Positions 28,152 through 35,979 of a stretch of 64,000 nt of DNA are shown here, in pieces. Under the pieces are notes generated by a model. The model was given only the letters and a program-made list of their open reading frames with translations. It had not been told where the DNA came from and did no database searches. The position numbers and the translations under genes are program-made. The DNA is from Candidatus Nyctobacter psychrophilus (GTDB taxonomy: Bacteria; Vulcanimicrobiota; Vulcanimicrobiia; Vulcanimicrobiales; Vulcanimicrobiaceae): contig JACRTY010000011.1 of assembly GCA_014305025.1 (NCBI GenBank), positions 62,001-126,000 of the forward strand. Direction: 5' to 3'. Within the stretch, counting starts at the first letter, position 1, and every line of letters begins with the position of its first letter.

Positions 28152-29663
28152 GTGAACGCGGCCGTCGCCACCGGCCCGGCGGCTCCCGCGCTCGATGCGT
28201 TGCTTGCGCGCTATCGTTCGGCCGCAGCCGATCCCGGCGCCGCGCCGCCCACGACGCTCGTCATCGGCGGAACGGAAAGCGGCGCGGGACTGCAAGGCGT
28301 GTTCCGTTCGTGGTTGTCGGGTGACCGAGAACGCGGTGACGAAAGCCTGGGGCCGCGGCACGAACGGACGCTGCGCTTGGGTGAGCGCGTGTGGCTCTCG
28401 GATGAGAACGGTGACGTGCGCGAGTTCACGGGCGTGCTCGCGCGCCGCGAACGCACCATGCGCTTCATCGAAAGCGGCGATTTCGCGGACCAACCCGAGC
28501 GTTGCGTCTTGCATGGCCCCGTGAAACTCGGCCCGCTTCAAACCTACGCGCTCGACGTGACGCAGGCGCAGGGCCAAACCGAAACGCTCTATCTCGATGC
28601 ATCAACGTACTTGCCCGACCGGCTGGCGTATGACGACGATGACGGCCGCACGACGATCGATTTTTCCGACTGGCGCACGGTCGCGGGCCGTCGCTACGCG
28701 TTCACGAACGTGACCTCCGACGGCGATCATGCCTTCGATACGACGGAGACGACGACGTCGGTGGAGCCGGGCACCCGCATCGCGGCCTCGATCTTCGCGC
28801 CCCTCGTACCGCGCACGATCGAGATGAACGCTCCCGAAACGGTCGCGCTCAAGGAACGTGAGGGCCACTTCTACGCGCCGGTGACGATTGGCGGAAGGGC
28901 CTTCACCTTTCTCATCGACACGGGCGCTCAGAACATCGTGCTCGATCGCCGCGTCGTGGCGGAGTTGGGATTGCCCAGCGTCGGCTCCCTCGAAGCGAGC
29001 GGCGCGTCCCGCACCGGTGGCCTTTCGCTCGCGCAGCTTCCACAACTCGTCGTCGGTACGCGCGGAACGCTGAGCGATCTCGTCGTCACGACCTTGGATC
29101 TCGGCGCGTCAACCGAAGGGGCGTTTCGGATCGACGGCATCCTCGGCTATCCGTTCTTCGCCTCGTCGCTCGTCCATTTCGATCCGGCAGGGCGCAGTTT
29201 GACGTTCGGGCCGCCAAGCAGTTTCGTGCCGTCGGGTCAGCGCGTCGTCATCTCCACCGACCGGGCCTTCCCCGAAGCGACGTTTCGCATCAACGGCTCG
29301 CTCGACGCGCCATTCATCGTCGATACCGGCAATGCGGCGGAGCTGTTGTTATACCACCCCTTCATGGAACGCCACGGCGGCATCGTCGAATTTTCCCAAA
29401 CGAACCGGCACAGTTACGGCATCGGCGGCATCACGTCGTCCTATCGCACCAGTCTGGCAGAATTGGCCATCGCCGGCATCCCGCTCTATCGCGTCGAGAC
29501 CGACGTCATGCTCGCAACCAGCGGCGCGTTCGCCGATCGTTTCGATGCCGGGAACGTCGGCCTCGGCGTCCTGCGCAATTTCGACATGACGTTCGATCTG
29601 GCTCACGATGCGTTCTACGTCGAGCGTGGCCGAAACTACGACGACGGCCGCTCGCGTAACTAA
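28152..29663 (+). CDS. Two-lobed retropepsin-like aspartyl protease
   Basis: A 503-residue protein with two aspartic protease motifs: FLIDTGAQNIVLD (Asp256) and FIVDTGNAAELLLY (Asp394), each followed by G-I-L-G or G-L-G-V-L blocks (DGILGYPFFAS, NVGLGVLRNFDMTF). The two lobes may form one active site as in pepsins. The first about 220 residues form a beta-rich region (TLYLDASTYLPDRLAYDDD) like lipoprotein-associated beta domains. GTG 28152 is the safe start. An alternative ATG 28065 would overlap slt by 65 bases and add a credible signal peptide with hydrophobic core ISIAALVIINLL. It sits inside the flagellar gene run. Confidence 0.75.
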   Translation: MNAAVATGPAAPALDALLARYRSAAADPGAAPPTTLVIGGTESGAGLQGVFRSWLSGDRERGDESLGPRHERTLRLGERVWLSDENGDVREFTGVLARRERTMRFIESGDFADQPERCVLHGPVKLGPLQTYALDVTQAQGQTETLYLDASTYLPDRLAYDDDDGRTTIDFSDWRTVAGRRYAFTNVTSDGDHAFDTTETTTSVEPGTRIAASIFAPLVPRTIEMNAPETVALKEREGHFYAPVTIGGRAFTFLIDTGAQNIVLDRRVVAELGLPSVGSLEASGASRTGGLSLAQLPQLVVGTRGTLSDLVVTTLDLGASTEGAFRIDGILGYPFFASSLVHFDPAGRSLTFGPPSSFVPSGQRVVISTDRAFPEATFRINGSLDAPFIVDTGNAAELLLYHPFMERHGGIVEFSQTNRHSYGIGGITSSYRTSLAELAIAGIPLYRVETDVMLATSGAFADRFDAGNVGLGVLRNFDMTFDLAHDAFYVERGRNYDDGRSRN

Positions 29664-29746
29664 ATCGCAACACGCTGCTTACTTTTCGGCACCCTTGGGG
29701 CGCTACGCTGTGCGCATACATCGGGGATCCAGAAACGTGAGGCACC

Positions 29747-30313
29747 GTGGTCAACGAGATTGCCCAGCGCTCCATCGCCGTCGTCAAGATGCGTTTGCCG
29801 TATACCGATCGACGCTCGCTCTCGCAGGCGTGGTTCTCGGCACTCCACCTCGCCGAGGAGCGGCCGCGGTCGGGCTGCTGCTCGGGGCGGCCGGGGCCGC
29901 CGCTGCAGCCCGAACGGCCGCCGACGGTGCAGCGCGGCACTTCTGCTGCGCCCAGGAGCGGCGAGGCCGCTAACGGAGGTCGTGACGGTTCGGTCGTACG
30001 GCGCGCGTTCGTCGCCGGCAGCGAAGCCGTGCAGCAACGTGGTCGCGTGGAACGCGCGCGCGTTGCCGTACGCGCGTCGTTCGAGCGCTCGCGCAGCTAC
30101 CCGCCTTTTCAGTCGTCGTTGACCGTCGGAGTCGGCGGCGCGCGCGTGCAACTCGTCCTACGGCGTGACGGCGAGACGTTGCACGTCGTCGCGTTGTGCG
30201 CACCGCGCAACGCCGAGTTGGTGCGCCGCGCGCTGGTCTGCGCGCAAGCGCATCTGCGGGCCAGCGGCGACGTGCTGCGCGCGGTGGTGCGCGAAACCGA
30301 GGTACGGGCGTGA
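29747..30313 (+). CDS. Possible FliK-like hook-length/secretion-switch protein (tentative)
   Basis: A 188-residue protein from GTG 29747. Residues about 55-95 are Pro/Gly/Arg-rich and probably disordered. The C-terminal about 65 residues (LTVGVGGARVQLVLRRDG, then LHVVALCAPRNAELVRRAL, then LRASGDVLRAVVRE) match the pattern of the Flg_hook/FliK C-terminal domain: two strands, a helix with E-x-V-R-x-A-L, and an L...G..L..V end. A disordered N-terminus plus globular C-terminus is also FliK-like. The GTGA overlap with the FlgF/G gene supports a flagellar role. The assignment is inference; sequence identity to known FliK is weak. Confidence 0.4.
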   Translation: MVNEIAQRSIAVVKMRLPYTDRRSLSQAWFSALHLAEERPRSGCCSGRPGPPLQPERPPTVQRGTSAAPRSGEAANGGRDGSVVRRAFVAGSEAVQQRGRVERARVAVRASFERSRSYPPFQSSLTVGVGGARVQLVLRRDGETLHVVALCAPRNAELVRRALVCAQAHLRASGDVLRAVVRETEVRA

Positions 30314-31029
30314 TCGATGCTGCACTGGCGAGCGCCCTCGAACGCATCGAGAGTCGCGATGCGGACGTCCGCAATGCGTACCGCGCGGGCGCCTTTCCGC
30401 TCCACGATGACGTGGGGCGAGCGGCAGCCCCGGTAGCGTCAGCCGATCCGCTCTCCGTCGCGGTGCCCGACGCCGGTTACGTGTTGACGCAAGAGAAAAA
30501 CGGCGCGCTTGCGTATTCGCGCGACGGCGCATTCGGGCTCGTGGGCGGCGAGTTGCAAACGGCCGACGGAGCCCCCGTCCTCGGCTTTGCGCTGGGTAGT
30601 CGCACCGCGCTCGCGCCGCTGCGCGTCGATCCCTACGACCTTGCGCTGGGACGCGTCGCCGAGGCCAAGATCGACGCCGACGGTACGCTCGCATACAGGC
30701 GCAGCGGCGTCGATCCCCGCAGCGGCCGACGCCGGAGCGAACGGGTTATCGTCGGCCGCATCGCGCTCGCCCGGTTTCCCGCCGGAACGCATCCCGTCCG
30801 ACTCGACGCAACGCACGTGCGCCCGCCCGCCGGTATCGACGTGAAGCTCGGCGTCCCGGCCGACGGCACGTTCGGTCCACTCGTTCCACACGCACGCGAT
30901 ATCGGCCGGATCGACCTGATGGCCGGTCTTGCGAAGATGCAGGAGGCCTACGTGCAGTTCGAAGCGCTGCGCGCCGCCCACCACGGCCAGGGCGAAACCG
31001 AGAAGACGGCCATGGATCTGCTCAAGTGA
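30310..31029 (+). CDS. Flagellar rod/hook protein of the FlgF/FlgG family
   Basis: A 239-residue protein with the FlgF/FlgG core: GYVLTQEKNGALAYSRDGAF (compare F..V....G..yTRdG.F), ELQTADGAPVLG, AKIDADGTLAYR, and IALARFPAG. It ends with the C-terminal axial helix MAGLAKMQEAYVQFEALRA. The usual N-terminal axial helix block (A..L..Q..R.D..ANNLAN) is replaced by ALERIESRDADVRNAYRAG, so it is divergent. GTG 30310 overlaps the upstream TGA. It would form the rod or rod-hook junction. Confidence 0.7.
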   Translation: MIDAALASALERIESRDADVRNAYRAGAFPLHDDVGRAAAPVASADPLSVAVPDAGYVLTQEKNGALAYSRDGAFGLVGGELQTADGAPVLGFALGSRTALAPLRVDPYDLALGRVAEAKIDADGTLAYRRSGVDPRSGRRRSERVIVGRIALARFPAGTHPVRLDATHVRPPAGIDVKLGVPADGTFGPLVPHARDIGRIDLMAGLAKMQEAYVQFEALRAAHHGQGETEKTAMDLLK

Positions 31030-31826
31030 TCACTTCCCTCGAGTTCGTTGGGCCGCAGCGGCTTCCCAACGGCAGTATCATGCGCAGCCGCGTCTTTCGC
31101 CCACGTTCCGGTTTACCGCTCGCAGCCGCTTGCGTGGTCGCCAACGGCGTGCGCGAGCAGCTCTCAACGTTACTGGCGGCTGAACTCGACGTCGAGTTGA
31201 TCGAACCTGCGATTCCGGGCGCCGATCAGCGGCGCATCCTGGTCGCCGGCGCGACGATCCTGAGGGTGCGCGGGCGCGTGTGCGACGGCTTCGTCATCAT
31301 CCGTCCGGCCGACGCGCGTCGCTTAGTGGCGCTAGCGTTCGGCGAAGCGGAACGCCCCGAGCGCGACCCGCTCTCGGAGATCGAGCGCACCACGCTGGAC
31401 CGAATCGTCGCGGCGCTCGTTCCTCTCTGCAATTCGTTATGCGGAACGCTCGGCCCAAGCATGCGCGAAAATAACGAGCGGGCTGCGTGTGACATGGAGA
31501 CCTATTTCGAGGTTCGGACGGCGCACCCGGCTCGAGTTGCGGTCGGCTTCGGGCTCGCCTGCGATCCGTGCGAGGAGATCGGCGAACGCTTGAGTCTCGA
31601 GGTTTTGCGCGACGTCGAACTCGCCGGTGTCGTCGAGTTCGGCGCCGGCCGCGTCGGGATTCCCGCGTTCTCCCGACTCGACGTCGGCGCCACGCTGACG
31701 CTCGAGAGTTCCCTTGGGGCGCCCGGAACGCTGCGTTTCGGCGACGTCGTCTTCGCGCGCGGCGCGTGTGGTATCGCCGACGGTCGCAGCGCGATCGTGC
31801 TCGACGGCTCGAGCGCGGTGGCCTGA
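31026..31826 (+). CDS. fliM: Flagellar switch protein, FliM-like (CheY-binding N-terminus absent)
   Basis: A 266-residue protein. Residues about 35-150 resemble the FliM/CheC-like middle region (VVANGVREQLSTLLAAEL; a helix ERTTLDRIVAALVPLCNSL). The C-terminal about 70 residues are a SpoA domain (LSLEVLRDVELAGVVEFG, with DVGATLTLESSL). Enteric FliM begins with a CheY-binding peptide; nothing like it is visible here (MITSLEFVGPQRLPNG). FliM is shorter than the usual 320-340 residues. It overlaps flgF/G by GTGA and fliN by TGATG. Confidence 0.65.
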   Translation: MITSLEFVGPQRLPNGSIMRSRVFRPRSGLPLAAACVVANGVREQLSTLLAAELDVELIEPAIPGADQRRILVAGATILRVRGRVCDGFVIIRPADARRLVALAFGEAERPERDPLSEIERTTLDRIVAALVPLCNSLCGTLGPSMRENNERAACDMETYFEVRTAHPARVAVGFGLACDPCEEIGERLSLEVLRDVELAGVVEFGAGRVGIPAFSRLDVGATLTLESSLGAPGTLRFGDVVFARGACGIADGRSAIVLDGSSAVA

Positions 31827-32098
31827 TGGGTGACGAACGTAATCTCGATCTGTTGCTCAACGTTGCGCTCGGCGTACGGGCCGAACTGGGGCGTTGCACC
31901 CTGCGCGTCAGCGAGGTTTTGGAACTCGGTCGCGGATCCGTCGTCACCCTCGATCGGCTGGCCGGGGATCCGATCGACGTGCTCGTCAACGACCGGCTCG
32001 TGGCGCGCGGTGAAATCGTTGCGGTCGACGACCGCTTCGGCGTACGCATCACCGACGTCGTCGCGCGCAAGGCGGTGCGTCCAGGGCCGGCACCCTAA
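31826..32098 (+). CDS. fliN: Flagellar switch protein FliN
   Basis: A 90-residue SpoA-domain protein: LLLNVALGVRAELGRCTLRV, then EVLELGRGSVVTLDRLAGDP, then VLVNDRLVARGEIVAVDDRFGVRITDVV, a textbook FliN core. It forms the lower C ring and, in FliH-bound form, helps dock the ATPase. ATG 31826 overlaps the fliM TGA; fliP begins 3 bases after its stop. Confidence 0.85.
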   Translation: MGDERNLDLLLNVALGVRAELGRCTLRVSEVLELGRGSVVTLDRLAGDPIDVLVNDRLVARGEIVAVDDRFGVRITDVVARKAVRPGPAP

Positions 32099-32101
32099 CG
32101 C

Positions 32102-32779
32102 ATGGACTCGCTCGTCAGGCTGGCCTCGCACGGCGCGCACGGTTTGCGGGATTCGCACGCAGGGCTGCCGCTCGAGATTCTGGCCGGTCTTACGTTGCTC
32201 GCCATTGCGCCGTTCGTGCTGGTCATGACGACGTCGTTCGTGCGCATCGTCGTCGTGCTTTCGCTCGTACGCTCGGCCATCGGTGCGTCGTCCTTACCGC
32301 CCAACGCCGTGCTCACCGGGCTTGCGCTCGTGCTGACGTTCGTCATCATGACCCCGACCATCGCCCGCATGTCGCACGACGCCGTCGATCCGTACGCCCG
32401 CGGCGCGATCTCGCAGCGCGTGATGCTGACGCGCGCGTTCACGCCGCTGCGCGCTTTCATGGAGCGACAAACGCACGCCAAAGACATTGCCTTGTTCAAC
32501 CGGATCGCGCGCGAGCCGGTCGCATCGGCGGAGAGCGTGCCGCCGGAGGTTCTCGTGCCGGCCTTCGTCGTCGGCGAATTGCGCAGCGCCTTCGCGATCG
32601 GCTTCGCGCTGTATCTACCCTTCGTCGCGATCGATCTCGCCGTCGCCTCGATCCTGATGGGTCTGGGCATGTTCATGCTCAGCCCACCGATCGTCTCACT
32701 CCCGTGCAAACTCTTACTCTTCGTCATGGTCGACGGCTGGGCGCTGGTCTGCGGGGGGATCGTGTCGAGCTTTCGTTAG
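32102..32779 (+). CDS. fliP: Flagellar export gate protein FliP
   Basis: A 225-residue polytopic protein with LTLLAIAPFVLVMTTSFVRI, VVLSLVRSAIGASSLPPNAV, FTPLRAFMERQTHAKDIALF, and the C-terminal LRSAFAIGFALYLPFVAIDL, VASILMGLGMFMLSPPIVSL, KLLLFVMVDGWALV. These are highly conserved in FliP/SctR. The large signal-peptide extension of enteric FliP is short here. FliP5, FliR1 and FliQ4 build the export pore. In most bacteria fliQ follows directly; here metF and two hairpins intervene. Confidence 0.93.
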   Translation: MDSLVRLASHGAHGLRDSHAGLPLEILAGLTLLAIAPFVLVMTTSFVRIVVVLSLVRSAIGASSLPPNAVLTGLALVLTFVIMTPTIARMSHDAVDPYARGAISQRVMLTRAFTPLRAFMERQTHAKDIALFNRIAREPVASAESVPPEVLVPAFVVGELRSAFAIGFALYLPFVAIDLAVASILMGLGMFMLSPPIVSLPCKLLLFVMVDGWALVCGGIVSSFR

Positions 32780-32796
32780 GTTGTTCTGCCGCCGTC

Positions 32797-32943
32797 GTTA
32801 TTTTGCCGCTGCATCGGCCCGCCGGGGACGCCCGCAATTTCGCATCCGGTGAAATTGGTACTCGCGCACTTTTCGCTCCCGCACATCGTGTGCTCCGCAA
32901 AAAGCTGCGACGCCCCGGCAGGCCGATGCAGCGGCAAAATAAC
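32797..32943. repeat. 147-bp imperfect palindrome (large hairpin/cruciform) between fliP and metF
   Basis: The left arm starts at 32797 (GTTATTTTGCCGCTGCATCG...) and the right arm ends at 32943 (...GATGCAGCGGCAAAATAAC). The arms match over 30 of 31 positions, with one mismatch after 23 bp. The central about 85 bases hold further short pairings. In the RNA this would make a very stable stem 55 bases upstream of the metF start. It may be a transcription barrier between fliP and metF, a metF leader element, or a MITE-like insertion. No clear target-site duplication is visible. Confidence 0.85.
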
Positions 32944-32997
32944 TCCCTAACGTCAATGAACGGCGGAGCATTGACGGCAACGGAGAATAAACAGTCG

Positions 32998-33891
32998 ATG
33001 CGTATCGGCGATTTGCTGGAGCGACGGCGGCCGTGTTTGTCGTTTGAGTTTTTCCCGCCGAAGACTGCTGCCGGGGTCGAAACCTTGATGGCGACGGTCA
33101 AGGCTTTGCGCATTCTCAATCCCGGATTTATTTCGGTGACGTATGGGGCCGGCGGTTCGAGCCGCGTGCGGACGCTCGAAGTGGTCAAGCGGATCAAGAC
33201 GGAGCTCGGGATAGAGGCGATGGCGCACCTGACGTGCGTCGGAAGCACGCGCGACGAATTGCGAACGCTGCTTCGTGAACTGGAAACGGCGGGCATTGAA
33301 AACATCATGGCGCTGCGCGGTGATCCGCCCAAAGGTGATGAGGCATTTACGGCGGTTGAGGGCGGCTTACGTTATGCAACCGACCTGATCGCCTTTTTGG
33401 CCGGTGAATTCTCGTTTTGCGTCGGCGCCGGCGCCTATCCGGAAACGCATCCCGAGGCGCTGAGCAGCACCGACGACGTCCGCGTCGCGGTTGCGAAAGT
33501 CGCAGCGGGCGCGAATTTTCTCGTGACGCAGTTCTTTTTCGATAACGAGGCATACTTCCGGTATGTCGATCGCCTACGCTGGGAGGGGGTGACGGTGCCG
33601 ATAATTCCCGGCATCATGCCGATCACGAGCTACGATGCGATCGGACGGATGACGAGGATGAGCGGCGCGCGCATCCCCCAACGTCTGCTCGCGGAACTCG
33701 AAGCGCGCATCGATGAACCCGAAGCGGTGCTCGAACTCGGCGTCGCGTACTGCGCCGTGCAGTGTCGCGAGTTGCTGGCACGCGGTGCACCGGGCCTGCA
33801 CTTCTACACGCTCAACAAATCGACGGCCACGCGCGCCGTCGTCTCCGCGCTGATCGCGGCTAACGCCGTCCACGAACTCGTCCCCGGTTAA
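32998..33891 (+). CDS. metF: Methylenetetrahydrofolate reductase
   Basis: A 297-residue MetF: LSFEFFPPKTAAGVETLM, FISVTYGAGGSSRVRTLEVV, AHLTCVGSTRDELR, NIMALRGDPPKGDEAF, FLVTQFFFDNEAYFRYVDRL, IIPGIMPITSYDAIGRMTRM, GLHFYTLNKSTATRAV. It reduces 5,10-methylene-THF to 5-methyl-THF for methionine synthesis. ATG 32998 gives the normal N-terminus; an in-frame ATG at 32956 adds 14 atypical residues. The gene is embedded among flagellar genes and bracketed by a 147-bp palindrome and a 13-bp hairpin, suggesting independent expression. Confidence 0.93.
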   Translation: MRIGDLLERRRPCLSFEFFPPKTAAGVETLMATVKALRILNPGFISVTYGAGGSSRVRTLEVVKRIKTELGIEAMAHLTCVGSTRDELRTLLRELETAGIENIMALRGDPPKGDEAFTAVEGGLRYATDLIAFLAGEFSFCVGAGAYPETHPEALSSTDDVRVAVAKVAAGANFLVTQFFFDNEAYFRYVDRLRWEGVTVPIIPGIMPITSYDAIGRMTRMSGARIPQRLLAELEARIDEPEAVLELGVAYCAVQCRELLARGAPGLHFYTLNKSTATRAVVSALIAANAVHELVPG

Positions 33892-33893
33892 GA

Positions 33894-33922
33894 GGGTTTG
33901 GTTTACCGCGTAGACCGAACCC
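33894..33922 (+). terminator. Hairpin just after metF, probable terminator
   Basis: Two bases after the metF stop is a 13-bp stem (GGGTTTGGTTTAC at 33894-33906 and GTAGACCGAACCC at 33910-33922, loop CGC) with two G.U pairs, followed by CTTAACGTGTTT. The U-tract is weak, but position and stability fit termination of metF before fliQ. Confidence 0.55.
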
Positions 33923-33968
33923 CTTAACGTGTTTACACGCCGGCAGCATTGCGGTAACGCTCGCTGGC

Positions 33969-33974
33969 TACAAT
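33969..33974 (+). promoter_or_regulatory. -10 element (TACAAT) abutting the fliQ start: possible leaderless promoter
   Basis: TACAAT at 33969-33974 ends only 6 bases before the GTG of fliQ (33981). A start at the usual 6-7 bases downstream would coincide with that GTG, giving a leaderless mRNA. The -35 is poor (TTGCGG at 33949-33954 with a 14-bp spacer). There is no Shine-Dalgarno before fliQ. Confidence 0.35.
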
Positions 33975-33980
33975 GACGGC

Positions 33981-34253
33981 GTGGACGCGCTCGCCGGCAT
34001 CATTCGCGAAACGCTGATCGTCGCGGCGGTGCTCTGCTTTCCCGTGCTCTTTGTTGCGACGGGCATCGGCACGCTGGTCGCCGTGTTGCAAGCGGCGACG
34101 CAGGTGCAAGAACAGACGCTGACCTTGCTTCCCAAGATGCTGGCCGTCGGTGCAATGATCGCGCTGTTCGGTGCGTTTGGGCTCGGCCTGTGCGGGTCGT
34201 TGTTCACCGACGCGATCCGTATGCTGCCGCAGATCGTGCGTGCTGCGCCGTGA
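33981..34253 (+). CDS. fliQ: Flagellar export gate protein FliQ
   Basis: A 90-residue, two-helix membrane protein: TLIVAAVLCFPVLFVATGIG, VAVLQAATQVQEQTLTLLPK, MIALFGAFGLGLCGSLFTDAI. The A-x-T-Q-x-Q-E-Q-T-L-x-x-L-P-K block is diagnostic of FliQ/SctS. It wraps the FliP/FliR pore. GTG 33981 is the start, and the stop overlaps fliR (GTGA). Confidence 0.9.
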   Translation: MDALAGIIRETLIVAAVLCFPVLFVATGIGTLVAVLQAATQVQEQTLTLLPKMLAVGAMIALFGAFGLGLCGSLFTDAIRMLPQIVRAAP

Positions 34254-34975
34254 ATGATGCTTTTCTCTTGGTTTTCGCGCGCTGCGCAGGCTTCGTGTTT
34301 CGGGCGCCTGGTTTTTCGCATCCGGACGTTCCGCCACCGGTGCGCGCGGGCTTCGCGTTTGCGCTTGCGCTGGCATTGCGCGGTCGGAACGTTGCGGGTC
34401 CGCACATCGGCCCAGGCGGTTTGGTGTTCGCCCTCGCGACCGAGACGTTCTTCGGCGCGGCGATCGGGATCGCGGCTTCGATGCTCTACGACGGCGCGTT
34501 CGCGGGTGGCCGCGCGCTCGATGACTACGTCGGCATCCGCGCCAGCGTACCGAGCGCCGATGTCGCGGCCGGCGCGGGGTTCGGACGACTCTGGTCGCTC
34601 GCGTTCGCCGCCGGATTCTTCGTGCTCGGTGGGGACCGCATCGCGCTCATGGGTTTCGCCGATGCGTTCACACGGTTACCGCCGGGTGCGCTTGCCGGCG
34701 CGACGGACCTGCGCACGTTTGCCGTCGCGCTGCCTGAAACGTTGCTGCGTGCAGCGCTGTTCGTCGCCGGTCCGGCGCTTGCGATTGCACTGGTCGCGCA
34801 GATTTCGCTGGCCTCGGTCGCGCGGCTCGTGCCGAGATTCTCCACCTTTACGCTCGCATTTCCGATCATCTTCGCCTGCGTGCTGTTGGCGACGCTCGCG
34901 GCACTCCCGGCCGTGCTGAGCGCTGCGGCGCAGCCGTGGTGGGACCTGACGCCGCTGCACGGTAGGCGCCCGTGA
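34250..34975 (+). CDS. fliR: Flagellar export gate protein FliR
   Basis: A 241-residue polytopic protein starting at GTG 34250 (overlapping the fliQ stop). FARCAGFVFRAPGFSHPDVP, VRAGFAFALALAL, ATETFFGAAIGIAASMLYDG, LPETLLRAALFVAGPALAIALVAQISLASVARLVP and TLAFPIIFACVLL follow the FliR/SctT pattern, including the conserved E.++G...G. It caps the FliPQR pore. Confidence 0.88.
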   Translation: MNDAFLLVFARCAGFVFRAPGFSHPDVPPPVRAGFAFALALALRGRNVAGPHIGPGGLVFALATETFFGAAIGIAASMLYDGAFAGGRALDDYVGIRASVPSADVAAGAGFGRLWSLAFAAGFFVLGGDRIALMGFADAFTRLPPGALAGATDLRTFAVALPETLLRAALFVAGPALAIALVAQISLASVARLVPRFSTFTLAFPIIFACVLLATLAALPAVLSAAAQPWWDLTPLHGRRP

Positions 34976-35979
34976 GCGAGGACAAGCGTTTCGCGGCGAC
35001 GCCGAGCCGCCTGGCTCGCGCCAAGCGCGAGGGCAACGTCGCCCGTTCGCAGGATCTCGGCGCGGTCGTTTCATTTGCCGCCGCGCTGATGGCGCTCGGC
35101 GCCGCGCTGGGACCGCTCGCGGCCGCGACGCGGGCTGCGTTCGCTGCTGCCGCGACTCCACGTTCGTTTTCGCCATGGCCGTACGTCGTGATGGCCTGCG
35201 GCGTCGGGGCCGTCCTGGTCGCCGCGCTCGGCGGCGGGCTGACGGCGGCGTACCTCCAGATGCAAACGTTCGTCGTACGCTTTCCGCAAGCGAACTTTGC
35301 GAAGCTCGATCCGTTCAAAGGTCTGGCACGGCTGTGCGGCCGCGACGCCGCGCTCGGCGCGGCCAAGGCGTTCGTCGTTTCGAGCGCGGTCGGCGTGTCG
35401 CTCGTGCCGGCGGTGCGTGGCGGCTTTGCGCCGGCGCTCGGCGCGTCGCCGGCGGGGCTGTCGGCGCTCGTCGTTCGCTCGTTGTTGATGGCGCTCTGCA
35501 GTGCGGTGGGCGTCGCCACGCTGTTTGCCTGCGCCGATGCGTTGCTCGAACGCATCAAGTGGAAGCGCCGCTTGCGCATGAGCTTCGAAGAACTGCGGCG
35601 CGACCACAAAGCGAGCGAAGGCGATCCGCTGTTGCGCGGGCGTCGCCGGCAACAGCACCGCGCACTGATTCGCGGTTCCGTAACGCGCGTGCGCGACGCG
35701 GCCTTCGTCGTCAGCAATCCGACGCACGTCGCGATTGCGCTGGAATATGCGCCGCCTGCCGTCGCGGTGCCGCGGGTACTCGTCCGCGCGGTTGACGACG
35801 GCGCCCGCGAAGTTAAGCGGCTGGCGCGTGAATTCGGCGTTCCGATCGTCGAGAACGTAGCCCTCGCCCGGGCCCTGCTCGCGACGACGGACGTCGGCGA
35901 GTTCATTCCGCCCGACGCTTACGGTGCGATCGCCGCCATCGTCGCCGTGCTGCTGCGCACCAAAGCGATCGCTTCGTGA
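34972..35979 (+). CDS. flhB: Flagellar export switch protein FlhB
   Basis: A 335-residue FlhB. The N-terminal KRFAATPSRLARAKREGNVARSQDL is standard, followed by four hydrophobic helices. The cytosolic autocleavage site NPTH is at residues 249-252 in AAFVVSNPTHVAIALEYAP, and the C-terminal VARALLATTDVGEFIPPDAYGAIAAI is typical. Cleavage at N-P switches export from rod/hook to filament substrates, which implies that late substrates exist. Overlaps fliR and flhA by 4 bp. Confidence 0.93.
   Translation: MSEDKRFAATPSRLARAKREGNVARSQDLGAVVSFAAALMALGAALGPLAAATRAAFAAAATPRSFSPWPYVVMACGVGAVLVAALGGGLTAAYLQMQTFVVRFPQANFAKLDPFKGLARLCGRDAALGAAKAFVVSSAVGVSLVPAVRGGFAPALGASPAGLSALVVRSLLMALCSAVGVATLFACADALLERIKWKRRLRMSFEELRRDHKASEGDPLLRGRRRQQHRALIRGSVTRVRDAAFVVSNPTHVAIALEYAPPAVAVPRVLVRAVDDGAREVKRLAREFGVPIVENVALARALLATTDVGEFIPPDAYGAIAAIVAVLLRTKAIAS

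Noticed and set aside
32828-32912. Possible cobalamin riboswitch before metF
   Set aside because: Only one short segment resembles the P4/L4 region; the B12 box and the GCCACTG junction are missing.
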